A stretch of 62,157 nucleotides of DNA from Acidovorax sp. Lineage in GTDB: Bacteria > Pseudomonadota > Gammaproteobacteria > Burkholderiales > Burkholderiaceae_C. How positions within the stretch are numbered: the first letter of the stretch is position 1; every line of letters begins with the position of its first letter. The DNA is taken from contig JADMJR010000008.1 of the NCBI GenBank assembly GCA_018780365.1, forward strand, positions 1 to 62,157, in the 5' to 3' direction. Shown here one piece after another: positions 17,171-25,705 of this stretch. Made by a program: the position numbers and the translations under genes. The notes beneath the pieces are model-generated. The model was not told the origin of the DNA. It saw nothing but the letters and a program-made list of their open reading frames with translations, and made no database searches.

Positions 17171-17911
17171 ATGAGTTTTGGCGCCCATTTCATCCCCGCA
17201 GCCCAGCGCACCGCCCGCAGTGATGGCGAAGACACGCGCGCCCGCCTGTTGCAGGCCGCGCTGCAGTTGTTCTCTGAAAAGGGCTTTGCCCAGACCTCGG
17301 TGCGTGCCATTGCCGAGGCGGCCGGGACCAATGTTGCGGCCATCGCCTACCACTTTGGCGACAAGGCCCAGCTGTACACGGCCACGTTTTATGAGCCCTT
17401 TGGCAGCAGCAGCGATCTGATTCCGGTGTTTGCCGATCCGGCCCTGGACCTGCAGGGCGCGCTGCACAACTACTTCGCCGGTTTTCTGGAGCCACTCAAA
17501 CATGACGACCTCGTGACCCAGTCGCTGCGCCTGCACGTGCGCGAGCTGCTGGACCCGACCCATGTGTGGCCCGAGCTCATTGAGCGCGAGTGCCGGGCGC
17601 CCCATCTGGCGCTGGTCCAGGTGCTGTGCCGCCACATGGGCGTGGCCGAGGCGGACGATGACATGCACCGCCTCGCCTTCTCCCTGGCCGGGCTGGTCAT
17701 GCAGATGTGGACCCAGCGCGACCCGCTGCAGGCCATTGCACCGCAGCTGGCGGGGTCGGGGGCTGTGGATGCGTGGGTGGACCGGCTGACCGGATACGCC
17801 CTGAGCATGGTGCAGGGTGAGAACGCCCGGCGGCAGGCCGCACAACAGCCTGCGCGCCGCACTACTTCACGGAATTCGAGGACTTCACACAAGAAGGAAT
17901 CCAACGCATGA
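17171..17911 (+). CDS. TetR/AcrR regulator of the efflux operon (CecR-like)
   Basis: A 246-residue repressor. The N-terminal helix-turn-helix covers residues 20-68 (TRARLLQAALQLFSEKGFAQ, then TSVRAIAEAAGTNVAAIAYH). The C-terminal domain resembles the CecR/DUF1956 type (LRLHVRELLDPTHVWPELIE). A basic, Ser/Arg-rich tail ends the protein. The stop overlaps the start of the outer-membrane factor gene by four bases, so it is the first gene of the RND operon. The 22-bp palindrome upstream is the likely binding site, giving self-regulation and pump control. Confidence 0.9.
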   Translation: MSFGAHFIPAAQRTARSDGEDTRARLLQAALQLFSEKGFAQTSVRAIAEAAGTNVAAIAYHFGDKAQLYTATFYEPFGSSSDLIPVFADPALDLQGALHNYFAGFLEPLKHDDLVTQSLRLHVRELLDPTHVWPELIERECRAPHLALVQVLCRHMGVAEADDDMHRLAFSLAGLVMQMWTQRDPLQAIAPQLAGSGAVDAWVDRLTGYALSMVQGENARRQAAQQPARRTTSRNSRTSHKKESNA

Positions 17912-19293
17912 CTTTGAGCAAGACCCGATTCTTCTGGGCCACCTGCCTGCCTCTGGCCCTGGGCGCCTGTGCCGTCACGGCGCCCCCTGCGCAGGTGCCC
18001 GCGCCGCCGCCCGTAGCGTGGCAGGCACCCTTGCCGCACCAGGGCTCGCTGGGCGACATGGCCCGGTGGTGGACGCAGCTGGGCGACCCGCTGCTCGTCG
18101 AACTCATCGATGCTGCGCAAGCCATCAGCCCCGGTGTGGCGCAGGCCCAGTCCCGCATTGCGCAGGCCCGTGCCACGCAGGTGGGCAGTCGCGCCGCGCT
18201 GCTGCCGTCGCTCGATGCGCAGGCCAGCGCCAGCCGGGGTTTCAACGAACAGCTCGCGGGCATTGCCACCACGGCGCAGGCCGGGCTGCAAGCGAGCTGG
18301 GAGATCGACCTCTTCGGCGCCCACCGGGCCACCAAGACGGCGGCCGACCAGCGCCTGGCGGGCGCCCAGGCGCTGTGGCACGAGGCGCGCGTGAGCGTGG
18401 CCGCCGAGGTGGCGCAGCAGACCAGCAGCCTGCGCACCTGCCTGGAGCAGCTGCGCGTGGCCGAGCGCGATGCGCAGTCGCGCGGCGAAACCTCGCGGCT
18501 GTCCGACCTCAGCGAACGTGCCGGTTTCACGGCGCCCGCTACCGCCGCCCTGGCCCGTGCCAGTGCCGCTGAAGCGCAGGCGCGCGCATCGCAGCAGCGC
18601 ATGCAATGCGATGTCGAAGTCAAGACCATGGTGGCGCTGACCGGGTGGGAAGAGCCCGCGTTGCGCGCGCGCCTGGCCACACCGGCATCCGCCGCGCCCG
18701 ACACCCTGTTCACCATCGCCGCCCTGCCCGCCCAGGTGCTGGCGCAGCGCCCCGATGTGTACAACGCCGAGCGCGAAGTCGCCGCTGCCAGCGCCGAAGT
18801 GGGCAGTGCACAGGCCCAGCGTTACCCGCGCCTGTCGCTCAGCGGCTCGGTGGGCGCAGCCTGGGTGCGCAGCGGTGGCGTGACGACCGACCTGAACACC
18901 TGGACCATCGGCCCGCTGGCGCTGAGCGTGCCGCTGTTCGACGGCGGCCGGCGTGGCGCGCAGGTGGATGCGGCGCAGGCACGCTATGACGAAGCCGCTG
19001 TGCTTTACCGCGCCAAGGTGCGCCAGGCTGTGAGCGAGGTCGAGCAGGCGCTGGTGCGGCTGCAAAGCACGGCCGAGCGCAACACCAGCGCACGCACGGC
19101 GGCTGCGGGCTACCGCACCTCGTTCGACGCGACCGAGGCGCGCTGGCGCGGCGGGCTGGCGAGCCTGGTGGAGCTGGAGGACGCCCGGCGCACGTCGCTC
19201 GCAGCCGAGAACGCGCTCATCGCGCTGCAGCATGAACGCCAGGTGGCCTGGGTTGCGCTGTACCGCGCTGCGGGCGGGGGCTGGAAAGAGTGA
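17908..19293 (+). CDS. RND efflux outer-membrane factor (NodT/OprM family lipoprotein)
   Basis: A 461-residue outer-membrane channel of tripartite efflux pumps. The signal peptide has a lipobox ending LALGAC (Cys near residue 21), so the mature N-terminus is probably acylated. Two homologous halves with long coiled-coil helices are visible; motifs include GLQASWEIDLFGAHRATKTA and SVPLFDGGRRGAQVDAAQAR. Length and motifs are those of OprM/NodT proteins. The start overlaps the TetR stop (ATGA). Unusually, the outer-membrane factor precedes the adaptor and pump, and a GC-rich repeat separates it from the adaptor gene. Confidence 0.93.
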   Translation: MTLSKTRFFWATCLPLALGACAVTAPPAQVPAPPPVAWQAPLPHQGSLGDMARWWTQLGDPLLVELIDAAQAISPGVAQAQSRIAQARATQVGSRAALLPSLDAQASASRGFNEQLAGIATTAQAGLQASWEIDLFGAHRATKTAADQRLAGAQALWHEARVSVAAEVAQQTSSLRTCLEQLRVAERDAQSRGETSRLSDLSERAGFTAPATAALARASAAEAQARASQQRMQCDVEVKTMVALTGWEEPALRARLATPASAAPDTLFTIAALPAQVLAQRPDVYNAEREVAAASAEVGSAQAQRYPRLSLSGSVGAAWVRSGGVTTDLNTWTIGPLALSVPLFDGGRRGAQVDAAQARYDEAAVLYRAKVRQAVSEVEQALVRLQSTAERNTSARTAAAGYRTSFDATEARWRGGLASLVELEDARRTSLAAENALIALQHERQVAWVALYRAAGGGWKE

Positions 19294-19296
19294 AAC

Positions 19297-19395
19297 ACCC
19301 CCTGAGTCGCTTCGCGCCTTCCCCCTCTCTCGACCCGCTGCGCGAGTCGGGAGGGGGACGCCCCCGGTGCGGCGGGGCGGCCCTTGCACGGGGGC
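19297..19395. repeat. GC-rich dispersed repeat with hairpin inside the RND operon
   Basis: The block begins CCCCCTGAGTCGCTTCGCGCC and contains a hairpin (19321-19357) with CCCCC/GGGGG outer arms and GAC.CG/CG.GTC inner arms. It continues through GACGCCCCCGGTGCGGCGGGG. A shorter relative beginning CCCCCTGAGGCGCTGAGCGCC follows purB at 42536. It separates the outer-membrane factor from the adaptor gene. It has no T-tract but could attenuate transcription or protect the mRNA. Confidence 0.7.
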
Positions 19396-19482
19396 ACGGG
19401 CCTGGGCCGCGCCAGTTTCATCCCGTGCGGGTGGCGCGTAGCGCTGTGGAAAGCTGATATGAATTCTTCAGGACGAAAGCAA

Positions 19483-20697
19483 ATGCAAAATTTCTCTTCC
19501 TTCAAGTTCTCTCCCACGGCCTTCGCCGTGATCGCCGCCTGCGTGCTGGCCACGGGCGGTGCCCTGGTTTTCTCGGGCGCATCGCGTGCGGCCGACGAAC
19601 CCAAGGCCAATCAGCCGCGCCCCGCGCTCACGGTGAGCACGGCCCAGCCGCTGCGCACCTCGGTGCCGGTGCGCCTGGCCGCCAACGGCAACGTGGCTGC
19701 CTGGCAAGAGGCCAGCATTGGCGCCGAAAGCAACGGCCTGCGCCTGACCGATGTGCGTGTGAACGTGGGTGACGTGGTGAAGGCCGGCCAGGTGCTGGCC
19801 ACCTTCTCGGCCGAGACGGTGTTGGCCGATGTGGCGCAGATGCGTGCCAGCCTGCTCGAAGCCCAGGCCCATGCGGCCGAAGCCGCCGCCAATGCCGACC
19901 GGGCCCGCTCGCTGCAGGCCACGGGCGCCTTGAGCCAGCAGCAGATCCAGCAGTACACGACGGCCGAGAAGACCGCACAGGCCCGGGTGGAGGCCGCCAA
20001 GGCCACGCTGAACGCACAGCAGCTGCGCCTGAAATACACCCAGGTGGTGGCGCCCGACAGCGGCGTGATCTCGGCCCGCACGGCCACCGTGGGCGCGGTG
20101 GTGGGCGCAGGCACTGAGCTGTTCCGCATGGTGCGCAAGGGGCGCCTCGAATGGCGCGCCGAAGTCACGTCCACCGAGCTGCGCCGCATTGTGCCGGGCG
20201 CCAAGGTCAGCGTGACGGCGGCCAGCGGCGCCACGGCCGAAGGCACGGTGCGCATGGTGGCACCCACGGTGGACCCGCAGACGCGCAATGTGCTGGTGTA
20301 TGTCGATCTGCCACTCAACGGTGATTTCCGTGCGGGCATGTTCGCGCGGGGTGACTTTGCGTTGGGTGCCAGCGATGCGCTGACCGTGCCCCAAGAGGCG
20401 TTGGTGGTGCGCGACGGTTTCTCGTACGTGTTTGTGGTGGGCGCCGAGCAGCGTGTGCAGCAGCGCAAGGTGCAGACGGGCCGCCGCGTGGCCGACCGGG
20501 TGGAGGTGCTTTCGGGTCTGGACGGGAATGCCGCTGTGGCCGTGCGCGGCGCGGGTTTCCTGAACGACGGCGATCTGGTGCGTGTGGCTGCCGCCCCCGT
20601 CGCGCCTGCCACGGCCGTGCAGACGTCTGCGGTAGAAGATTCAAAGCAAAAAGTGCCTTCGCCGCGCGATGGTAAAGCACTGAGCGCTATTAATTGA
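19483..20697 (+). CDS. RND efflux periplasmic adaptor
   Basis: A membrane-fusion protein of 404 residues. The ATG at 19483 is preferred because AGGACG lies about 10 bases upstream; 19459 is an alternative. The N-terminal hydrophobic segment (FAVIAACVLATGGALVFSGA) is a signal or anchor. The biotinyl-lipoyl-like halves (ASIGAESNGLRLTDVRVNVG and TQVVAPDSGVISARTATVGA) flank an alpha-hairpin with Gln/Ala repeats, followed by a beta-barrel. It bridges pump and outer-membrane channel. The last 18-19 residues (DSKQKVPSPRDGKALSAIN) are encoded by a reverse-oriented copy of the dispersed intergenic repeat. Confidence 0.92.
   Translation: MQNFSSFKFSPTAFAVIAACVLATGGALVFSGASRAADEPKANQPRPALTVSTAQPLRTSVPVRLAANGNVAAWQEASIGAESNGLRLTDVRVNVGDVVKAGQVLATFSAETVLADVAQMRASLLEAQAHAAEAAANADRARSLQATGALSQQQIQQYTTAEKTAQARVEAAKATLNAQQLRLKYTQVVAPDSGVISARTATVGAVVGAGTELFRMVRKGRLEWRAEVTSTELRRIVPGAKVSVTAASGATAEGTVRMVAPTVDPQTRNVLVYVDLPLNGDFRAGMFARGDFALGASDALTVPQEALVVRDGFSYVFVVGAEQRVQQRKVQTGRRVADRVEVLSGLDGNAAVAVRGAGFLNDGDLVRVAAAPVAPATAVQTSAVEDSKQKVPSPRDGKALSAIN
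20638..20697 (-). repeat. Dispersed ~65-bp repeat, copy D, captured as adaptor C-terminus
   Basis: Read on the minus strand this stretch gives TTAATAGCGCTCAGTGCTTT, then GCGCGGCGAAGGCA, then TTTTTGCTTTGAATC. That is the order of blocks seen in the other copies. On the plus strand it encodes the last residues and stop codon of the RND adaptor. Confidence 0.65.
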
Positions 20698-20708
20698 GGA
20701 GCAATCGG

Positions 20709-23700
20709 ATGAATGTATCCACCTGGTCCATCAAAAACCCGATACCGGCGCTGATGCTGTTTGTGCTGCTGACCTTCGGCGGCCTGCTGTCCTTCAACGC
20801 CATGAAGGTGCAGAACTTTCCGGACATCGATCTGCCAACGATCTCCGTGACCGTGGCGCTGCCCGGCGCCTCGCCCGCACAGCTCGAAAACGATGTGGCG
20901 CGCAAGGTCGAGAACAGCATTGCCACGCTGCAAGGCCTCAAGCACATCTACACCAAGGTACAGGACGGCGGTGCCACCATCACGGCCGAGTTCCGGCTGG
21001 AGAAACCCACGCAGGAGGCGCTGGATGACGTGCGCTCGGCCGTGGCACGGGTGCGCGGCGACCTGCCGGGCGATGTGCGCGACCCCATCGTGACCAAGAT
21101 GGACCTGGCCGCGCAGCCCGTGCTGGCATTCACCATCGCTTCGAGCCGCATGGACGACGAGGCGCTGTCGTGGTTTGTGGACGATGCCGTGGCCAAAAAG
21201 CTGCTCACGGTGCGGGGTGTGGGCGCCGTCAATCGCGTGGGCGGCGTGGACCGCCAGGTGCATGTGGCGCTGGACCCGGTCAAGCTGCAGGCCCTCAATG
21301 CCACGGCGGCCGACGTGTCGCGCCAACTGCGCCAGGTGCAACAAGAAAGCGCGGGCGGCCGCACCGACCTGGGCGGCAGCGAGCAGCCCGTGCGCACGCT
21401 GGCCACGGTGCAGTCGGCGCAGGAGCTGGCCAACCTCACGCTGGCGCTGTCCGACGGCCGCCATGTGCGGCTCGACCAGGTGGCCACGGTGTCGGACACC
21501 ATCGCCGAGCCACGTGCGCTGGCCCTGCTCAACGGCAAGCCCGTGGTGGGCTTCGAGGTGGCGCGCAGCAAGGGCGCGAGCGAGGTGGAGGTGGGTGATG
21601 CGGTGCAGGCGGCCCTCAAGGAGATGCGCGCGCAGCACCCGGACCTCACCATCACCGAGGCCTTCAACTTTGTGTTGCCGGTGCAGGAGGAATACGACGG
21701 CTCCATGCACCTGCTGTACGAGGGCGCATTGCTGGCCGTGCTGGTGGTGTGGCTGTTCCTGCGCGATTGGCGCGCCACCTTTGTCTCGGCGGTGGCGTTG
21801 CCGCTGTCGGTGATCCCCGCGTTCATCGGCATGCAGATGCTGGGCTTTTCGATCAATGTGATCACACTGCTGGCGCTGTCGCTGGTGGTGGGCATCCTGG
21901 TGGACGATGCCATCGTCGAGGTGGAGAACATCGTGCGCCACCTGCGCATGGGCAAGTCGCCCTACCAGGCGGCGATGGAGGCGGCTGACGAGATTGGCCT
22001 GGCCGTGATCGCCACCACCTTCACGCTGATTGCGGTGTTTTTGCCCACGGCCTTCATGAGCGGTATTGCGGGCAAGTTCTTCAAGCAGTTTGGCTGGACG
22101 GCCTCGCTGGCGGTGCTTGCCAGCCTGGTGGTGGCGCGGCTGCTCACGCCCATGATGGCGGCCTACATCCTCAAACCCATCGTGGGCGATCACAAGGACC
22201 CGCGCTGGATGACGGTGTACCTGCGCTGGGCCGCATGGTGCGTCAAGCACCGCTGGATGACCTTCCTCGGTACGGCCGCGTTTTTTGTCGGCTCGCTGGC
22301 GCTGATCCCGCTGCTGCCCACGGGCTTCATCCCGCCCGACGACAACTCGCAGACTCAGGTGTACCTGGAGCTGCCGCCCGGCGCCACGCTGGTGCAGACG
22401 CGCGCCGTGGCCGAAGACGCGCGCCAGCGCATCGCCCAGGTGGAGCATGTGCAAAGCGTGTACACCACCATCGGCGGGGGCTCGGCCGGGGGCGACCCTT
22501 TCATGGGCAGCGCCAATGCCGAGACGCGCAAGGCCACGCTCACCATTCTGCTGGCCGACCGGGGCGAGCGCCCGCGCAAGCAGGGCATCGAGAACCAGAT
22601 CCGTGCCGCGCTGGAGACCCTGCCGGGCGTGCGCAGCAAGGTGGGCCTGGGTGGCTCGGGCGAGAAGTATGTGCTGGTGCTTTCGGGCGACGACCCGCAG
22701 GCGCTGACCACGGCCGCGCTCGCGGTCGAAAAGGACCTGCGCACCATCCCGGGCCTGGGCAGTGTGTCGTCCACCGCCAGCCTGGTGCGTTCCGAGATCG
22801 CGGTGCGTCCTGACTTCGCGCGCGCCGCCGACCTGGGCGTGACCAGCAGTGCGATTGCCGAGACCCTGCGCATCGCCACCGTGGGCGACTACGACGTGTC
22901 ACTGCCCAAGCTCAACCTGGCCTCGCGCCAGGTGCCCATCGTCGTCAAGTTGCAGGACGATGCGCGCAAGGATTTGTCGCTGCTGGAGCGCCTGCCGGTG
23001 CAGGGCAGCAAGGGCCCGGTGATGCTCGGCCAGGTGGCCACGCTGGAATTCAGCGGCGGCCCGGCCGTGGTGGACCGCTATGACCGTGCGCGCAACGTGA
23101 ACTTCGAGATCGAACTCTCGGGCCAGCCGCTGGGCGATGTCACCAAGGCGGTGGAGGCGCTGCCTTCCATCAAGAACCTGCCAGCCGGCGTGCGCCAGAT
23201 CACCATCGGCGACGCCGAGATGATGGGCGAGCTGTTCGCCAGCTTCGGCCTGGCCATGCTCACGGGGGTGCTGTGCATCTACATCGTGCTGGTGCTGCTG
23301 TTCAAGGACTTCCTGCACCCGGTCACCATCCTGGCGGCACTGCCGTTGTCGCTGGGCGGGGCGTTTGTGGGCCTGTTGATTGCACAAAAGAGCTTCTCGA
23401 TGCCCTCGCTCATCGGGCTCATCATGCTCATGGGCATTGCCACCAAGAACTCCATCCTGCTGGTCGAATACGCCATCCTGGCGCGGCGCGAGCATGGCAT
23501 GACGCGCTTTGAGGCGCTGATCGACGCCTGCCACAAGCGTGCGCGCCCCATCATCATGACCACGCTGGCCATGGGCGCGGGCATGCTGCCGATTGCCATC
23601 GGTTTTGGCGCGGCCGACCCGAGTTTCCGTTCGCCCATGGCGGTGGCGGTGATCGGGGGGCTCATCACGTCCACGTTGCTGAGCCTGCTGGTGATTCCCG

Positions 23701-23819
23701 CGGTGTTCACCGGGGTGGATGACCTGGGCCAGTGGTTCGGGCGTGTGCTGCGCCGGCTGCGGGGTGTGCATTCCACACGCCCGCCAGCCGTTGTGCAGAC
23801 ACCACCCGCAGCCCATTGA
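20709..23819 (+). CDS. RND-family inner-membrane efflux pump
   Basis: A 1036-residue resistance-nodulation-division permease, the expected length. The start at 20709 is supported by GAGGAG eight bases upstream. Helix 1 is at residues 10-28 (NPIPALMLFVLLTFGGLLSF), followed by the porter domain FPDIDLPTISVTVALPGASP. Helices 2-6 include LVVGILVDDAIVEVENIVRH with the Asp-Asp proton-relay pair. A second half follows with the matching LIMLMGIATKNSILLVEYA. The pump uses the proton gradient to expel drugs, solvents or detergents. Helix-4 acidic residues place it in the HAE-1-like group, but the substrate is unknown. It is the last gene of the TetR-controlled operon. Confidence 0.94.
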   Translation: MNVSTWSIKNPIPALMLFVLLTFGGLLSFNAMKVQNFPDIDLPTISVTVALPGASPAQLENDVARKVENSIATLQGLKHIYTKVQDGGATITAEFRLEKPTQEALDDVRSAVARVRGDLPGDVRDPIVTKMDLAAQPVLAFTIASSRMDDEALSWFVDDAVAKKLLTVRGVGAVNRVGGVDRQVHVALDPVKLQALNATAADVSRQLRQVQQESAGGRTDLGGSEQPVRTLATVQSAQELANLTLALSDGRHVRLDQVATVSDTIAEPRALALLNGKPVVGFEVARSKGASEVEVGDAVQAALKEMRAQHPDLTITEAFNFVLPVQEEYDGSMHLLYEGALLAVLVVWLFLRDWRATFVSAVALPLSVIPAFIGMQMLGFSINVITLLALSLVVGILVDDAIVEVENIVRHLRMGKSPYQAAMEAADEIGLAVIATTFTLIAVFLPTAFMSGIAGKFFKQFGWTASLAVLASLVVARLLTPMMAAYILKPIVGDHKDPRWMTVYLRWAAWCVKHRWMTFLGTAAFFVGSLALIPLLPTGFIPPDDNSQTQVYLELPPGATLVQTRAVAEDARQRIAQVEHVQSVYTTIGGGSAGGDPFMGSANAETRKATLTILLADRGERPRKQGIENQIRAALETLPGVRSKVGLGGSGEKYVLVLSGDDPQALTTAALAVEKDLRTIPGLGSVSSTASLVRSEIAVRPDFARAADLGVTSSAIAETLRIATVGDYDVSLPKLNLASRQVPIVVKLQDDARKDLSLLERLPVQGSKGPVMLGQVATLEFSGGPAVVDRYDRARNVNFEIELSGQPLGDVTKAVEALPSIKNLPAGVRQITIGDAEMMGELFASFGLAMLTGVLCIYIVLVLLFKDFLHPVTILAALPLSLGGAFVGLLIAQKSFSMPSLIGLIMLMGIATKNSILLVEYAILARREHGMTRFEALIDACHKRARPIIMTTLAMGAGMLPIAIGFGAADPSFRSPMAVAVIGGLITSTLLSLLVIPAVFTGVDDLGQWFGRVLRRLRGVHSTRPPAVVQTPPAAH

Positions 23820-23925
23820 GCCGTGGACTGGCCGTGGGGGATGGCGTCGGCGGAAAAGCCGGGAAATCACCCGGTAGGTGTGGGCTTTGTCGGGTGGGTA
23901 AGCGTTAGATAATGTAACGAGCACC

Positions 23926-25131
23926 ATGAACCTCGTCAGCCTCAACATCGAATCCATCCAGCTCGGCCACCCGCTGCCCTTTGTCCTGCGGGGGGCCGAT
24001 GGCGTGCTGCTGGCGCAAAAAGGCTATGTGATCCGCACCCGCGAGGAACTGGCCAAGATGGTGGCCCGGGGGCGCCAGTTGTGTGTGGACACCGACGAGT
24101 CGGGCGAGAGCCACCGCGCCTACCTGGCCCAGCTTCAGCGCATGCTGATCGCCGACACCAACCTGGGCGAAATTGCCGCGATGAAGATGACGGCCGCCGA
24201 GGATTCCGCCAACCGGTCCCGGGCCGGCCGGGCCCTGCCGGACTGGTCGGAGCTGCAGCTGCGTGCCACGCAGTTGCTGCGCGCGCCGTCGCCCAGCGAT
24301 TTTGGCGGGCGTTTTCAGGCCCTGCATGATGAACTGGCCCGCCACTGCGAGCAGACGCCCGACGCCACCTTGCTGGCATTGATTTACCTGTCGGCGCAGG
24401 AAACGCGCATGTACAGCGCCACCCATTCGTTGCTGGTGAGCTGCGTGTGCATGGTGGTGGCGCGCGAGATGCTGCGCTGGCCCAGCGGCCGGGTGCAGCA
24501 GCTGGGGCATGCCGCCCTCAGCATGAACATCGCCATGACCGAGCTGCAAGACCAGCTGACCCTGCAGACCCACCCACTGACCGCCGCGCAGATTGCAGCG
24601 GTAGAAAACCATGCGGCGCGCTCCGAGGCGCTGCTGCGCCACCTGGGTGTGGCCGACCCGATGTGGCTGGAGGCGGTGCGCTGCCACCACCATCGCACGC
24701 CCGGTCCGCTGGACAAAAAAACCGAAGCCCAGCAGATGGCGCGCCTGGTGCAGCGCGCCGACATCTTTGGTGCGCGGCTGGCGCCCCGCGCGGCCCGCTC
24801 CCCCATGCCTGTCACGGCGGCCATGCAGGCCAGCTACTACGACGAAGAGCACCAGGTGGACGAGGCCGGTGGTGCCCTGGTCAAGACCCTGGGCGTGTAC
24901 CCCCCGGGCGCCTTCGTGCGGCTGGCGAGCCGGGAGGTGGGCGTGGTCATCCGCCGTGGCACCACGGCCACCACACCCCGCGTGGCGGTGGTGACCAACC
25001 GCGACGGCATGCCCACCGGCGAGCCTATCCCGCGCGACACCGGCATGCCCCCCTGGAAGGTCACCGGCGTGGTGGCCTACAAGGACGTGCGGGTCAAACT
25101 CTCGCTGGACCGCCTGCTCCAGATGGTCTAG
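23926..25131 (+). CDS. Degenerate HD/HD-GYP-like domain protein
   Basis: A 401-residue cytoplasmic protein. Residues 1-75 resemble the short beta-rich N-terminal domain that often precedes HD-GYP modules (DUF3391-like). Residues 150-300 follow the HD-GYP order: MYSATHSLLVS for helix 1, LGHAALSMNIAM where the HD pair should be, VENHAARSEALLRHLGV, then CHHHR. The His-Asp metal pair is replaced by HA and no GYP motif is present, so cyclic-di-GMP hydrolysis is doubtful. The C-terminal 100 residues form a beta-rich module (YPPGAFVRLASREVGVVIRR), also common after HD-GYP domains. It may act as a binding or scaffold protein. The stop codon lies in the terminal repeat of a MITE-like element. Confidence 0.7.
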   Translation: MNLVSLNIESIQLGHPLPFVLRGADGVLLAQKGYVIRTREELAKMVARGRQLCVDTDESGESHRAYLAQLQRMLIADTNLGEIAAMKMTAAEDSANRSRAGRALPDWSELQLRATQLLRAPSPSDFGGRFQALHDELARHCEQTPDATLLALIYLSAQETRMYSATHSLLVSCVCMVVAREMLRWPSGRVQQLGHAALSMNIAMTELQDQLTLQTHPLTAAQIAAVENHAARSEALLRHLGVADPMWLEAVRCHHHRTPGPLDKKTEAQQMARLVQRADIFGARLAPRAARSPMPVTAAMQASYYDEEHQVDEAGGALVKTLGVYPPGAFVRLASREVGVVIRRGTTATTPRVAVVTNRDGMPTGEPIPRDTGMPPWKVTGVVAYKDVRVKLSLDRLLQMV

Positions 25132-25296
25132 GGAACCTCTGCACGAATCGAGCGATAAGTGGGCGCTGCGGATCGGGATGGGCGGCAAGGCGCAAAACGC
25201 AGCAATAGCCGTAGCTATTGCGAGTATTTGCAACGCCGCAGGCTGCCCGAGACCGCAGATGCACACGGCGCGGTGATTTGTGCAGAGGATCCCTAG
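25128..25296. mobile_element. MITE-like element with terminal inverted repeats
   Basis: About 165 bp is bounded by near-perfect inverted repeats. The left end reads CTAGGGAACCTCTGCACGAA. The right end is its complement with two mismatches (GATTTGTGCAGAGGATCCC, then TAG). An internal palindrome GCAATAGC-CGTA-GCTATTGC lies at 25202-25221. There is no coding capacity. A TA at each outer boundary could be a target duplication of the IS630/mariner kind. The left end overlaps the stop codon of the HD-domain gene. Confidence 0.7.
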
Positions 25297-25337
25297 GAGC
25301 CTGTTGGCGATCTCCTGCGAGATCGTAGGCAGGCTCC
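25296..25337. terminator. Strong intergenic hairpin
   Basis: Outer arms GGAGCCTG (25296-25303) and CAGGCTCC (25330-25337) enclose inner arms CGATCTC and GAGATCG. It lies directly after the MITE-like element and downstream of the HD-domain gene. No T-tract follows, so it may be a REP-type structure rather than an intrinsic terminator. Confidence 0.5.
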
Positions 25338-25705
25338 AAACGTTCCAAACGTTCTAAACCCCGGCACAGGTTTCTGGGCTGCGCCGCTGGCGCGGCCCGC
25401 CCCTTTCCCATGTGCCACCTCATTCGCGCTCCTGTGGCGCGGTGCCCCCATTTCCTGCGTTGATGCGTTGATGCGTTGATGTGTGTCGCAACGGACGGCC
25501 TGCGCGCGTCTGGGCGCGGCCTTTTTTTCGGGCCGGTGGCTGCCCGGGGCCGGCCGGCCAACCCTGCGCCTGTGTCAGGAATCTGAATCCAAAAAGGGGT
25601 TTTGCTCGTATACCGCTCAGTACAAACAAAAACCCATGTGGACAAAAAATAATTGAACGGTTAAATTGCGGGCATCACCAGCCCAGCGCCTGCACCCGTC
25701 GTCCT
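25338..25705. other. Gene-free leader region before the glutathione peroxidase gene
   Basis: There is no convincing gene on either strand. It contains three tandem copies of the 8-mer TGCGTTGA (25456-25479). It ends in an AT-rich stretch (GTATACCGCTCAGTACAAAC, then AATAATTGAACGGTTAAATT) that probably holds the promoter of the peroxidase gene. I could not fix the -35 and -10 boxes. Confidence 0.5.

Noticed and set aside
19611..22454. 947-codon minus-strand frame opposite the RND adaptor and pump
   Set aside because: It crosses two well-supported genes on the other strand and has no recognisable motif.
25456..25481. Three tandem TGCGTTGA units, considered as CRISPR-like or iteron repeats
   Set aside because: The units are only 8 bp with no spacers, and there are no Cas, Rep or partition genes nearby. 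A simple tandem repeat explains it.
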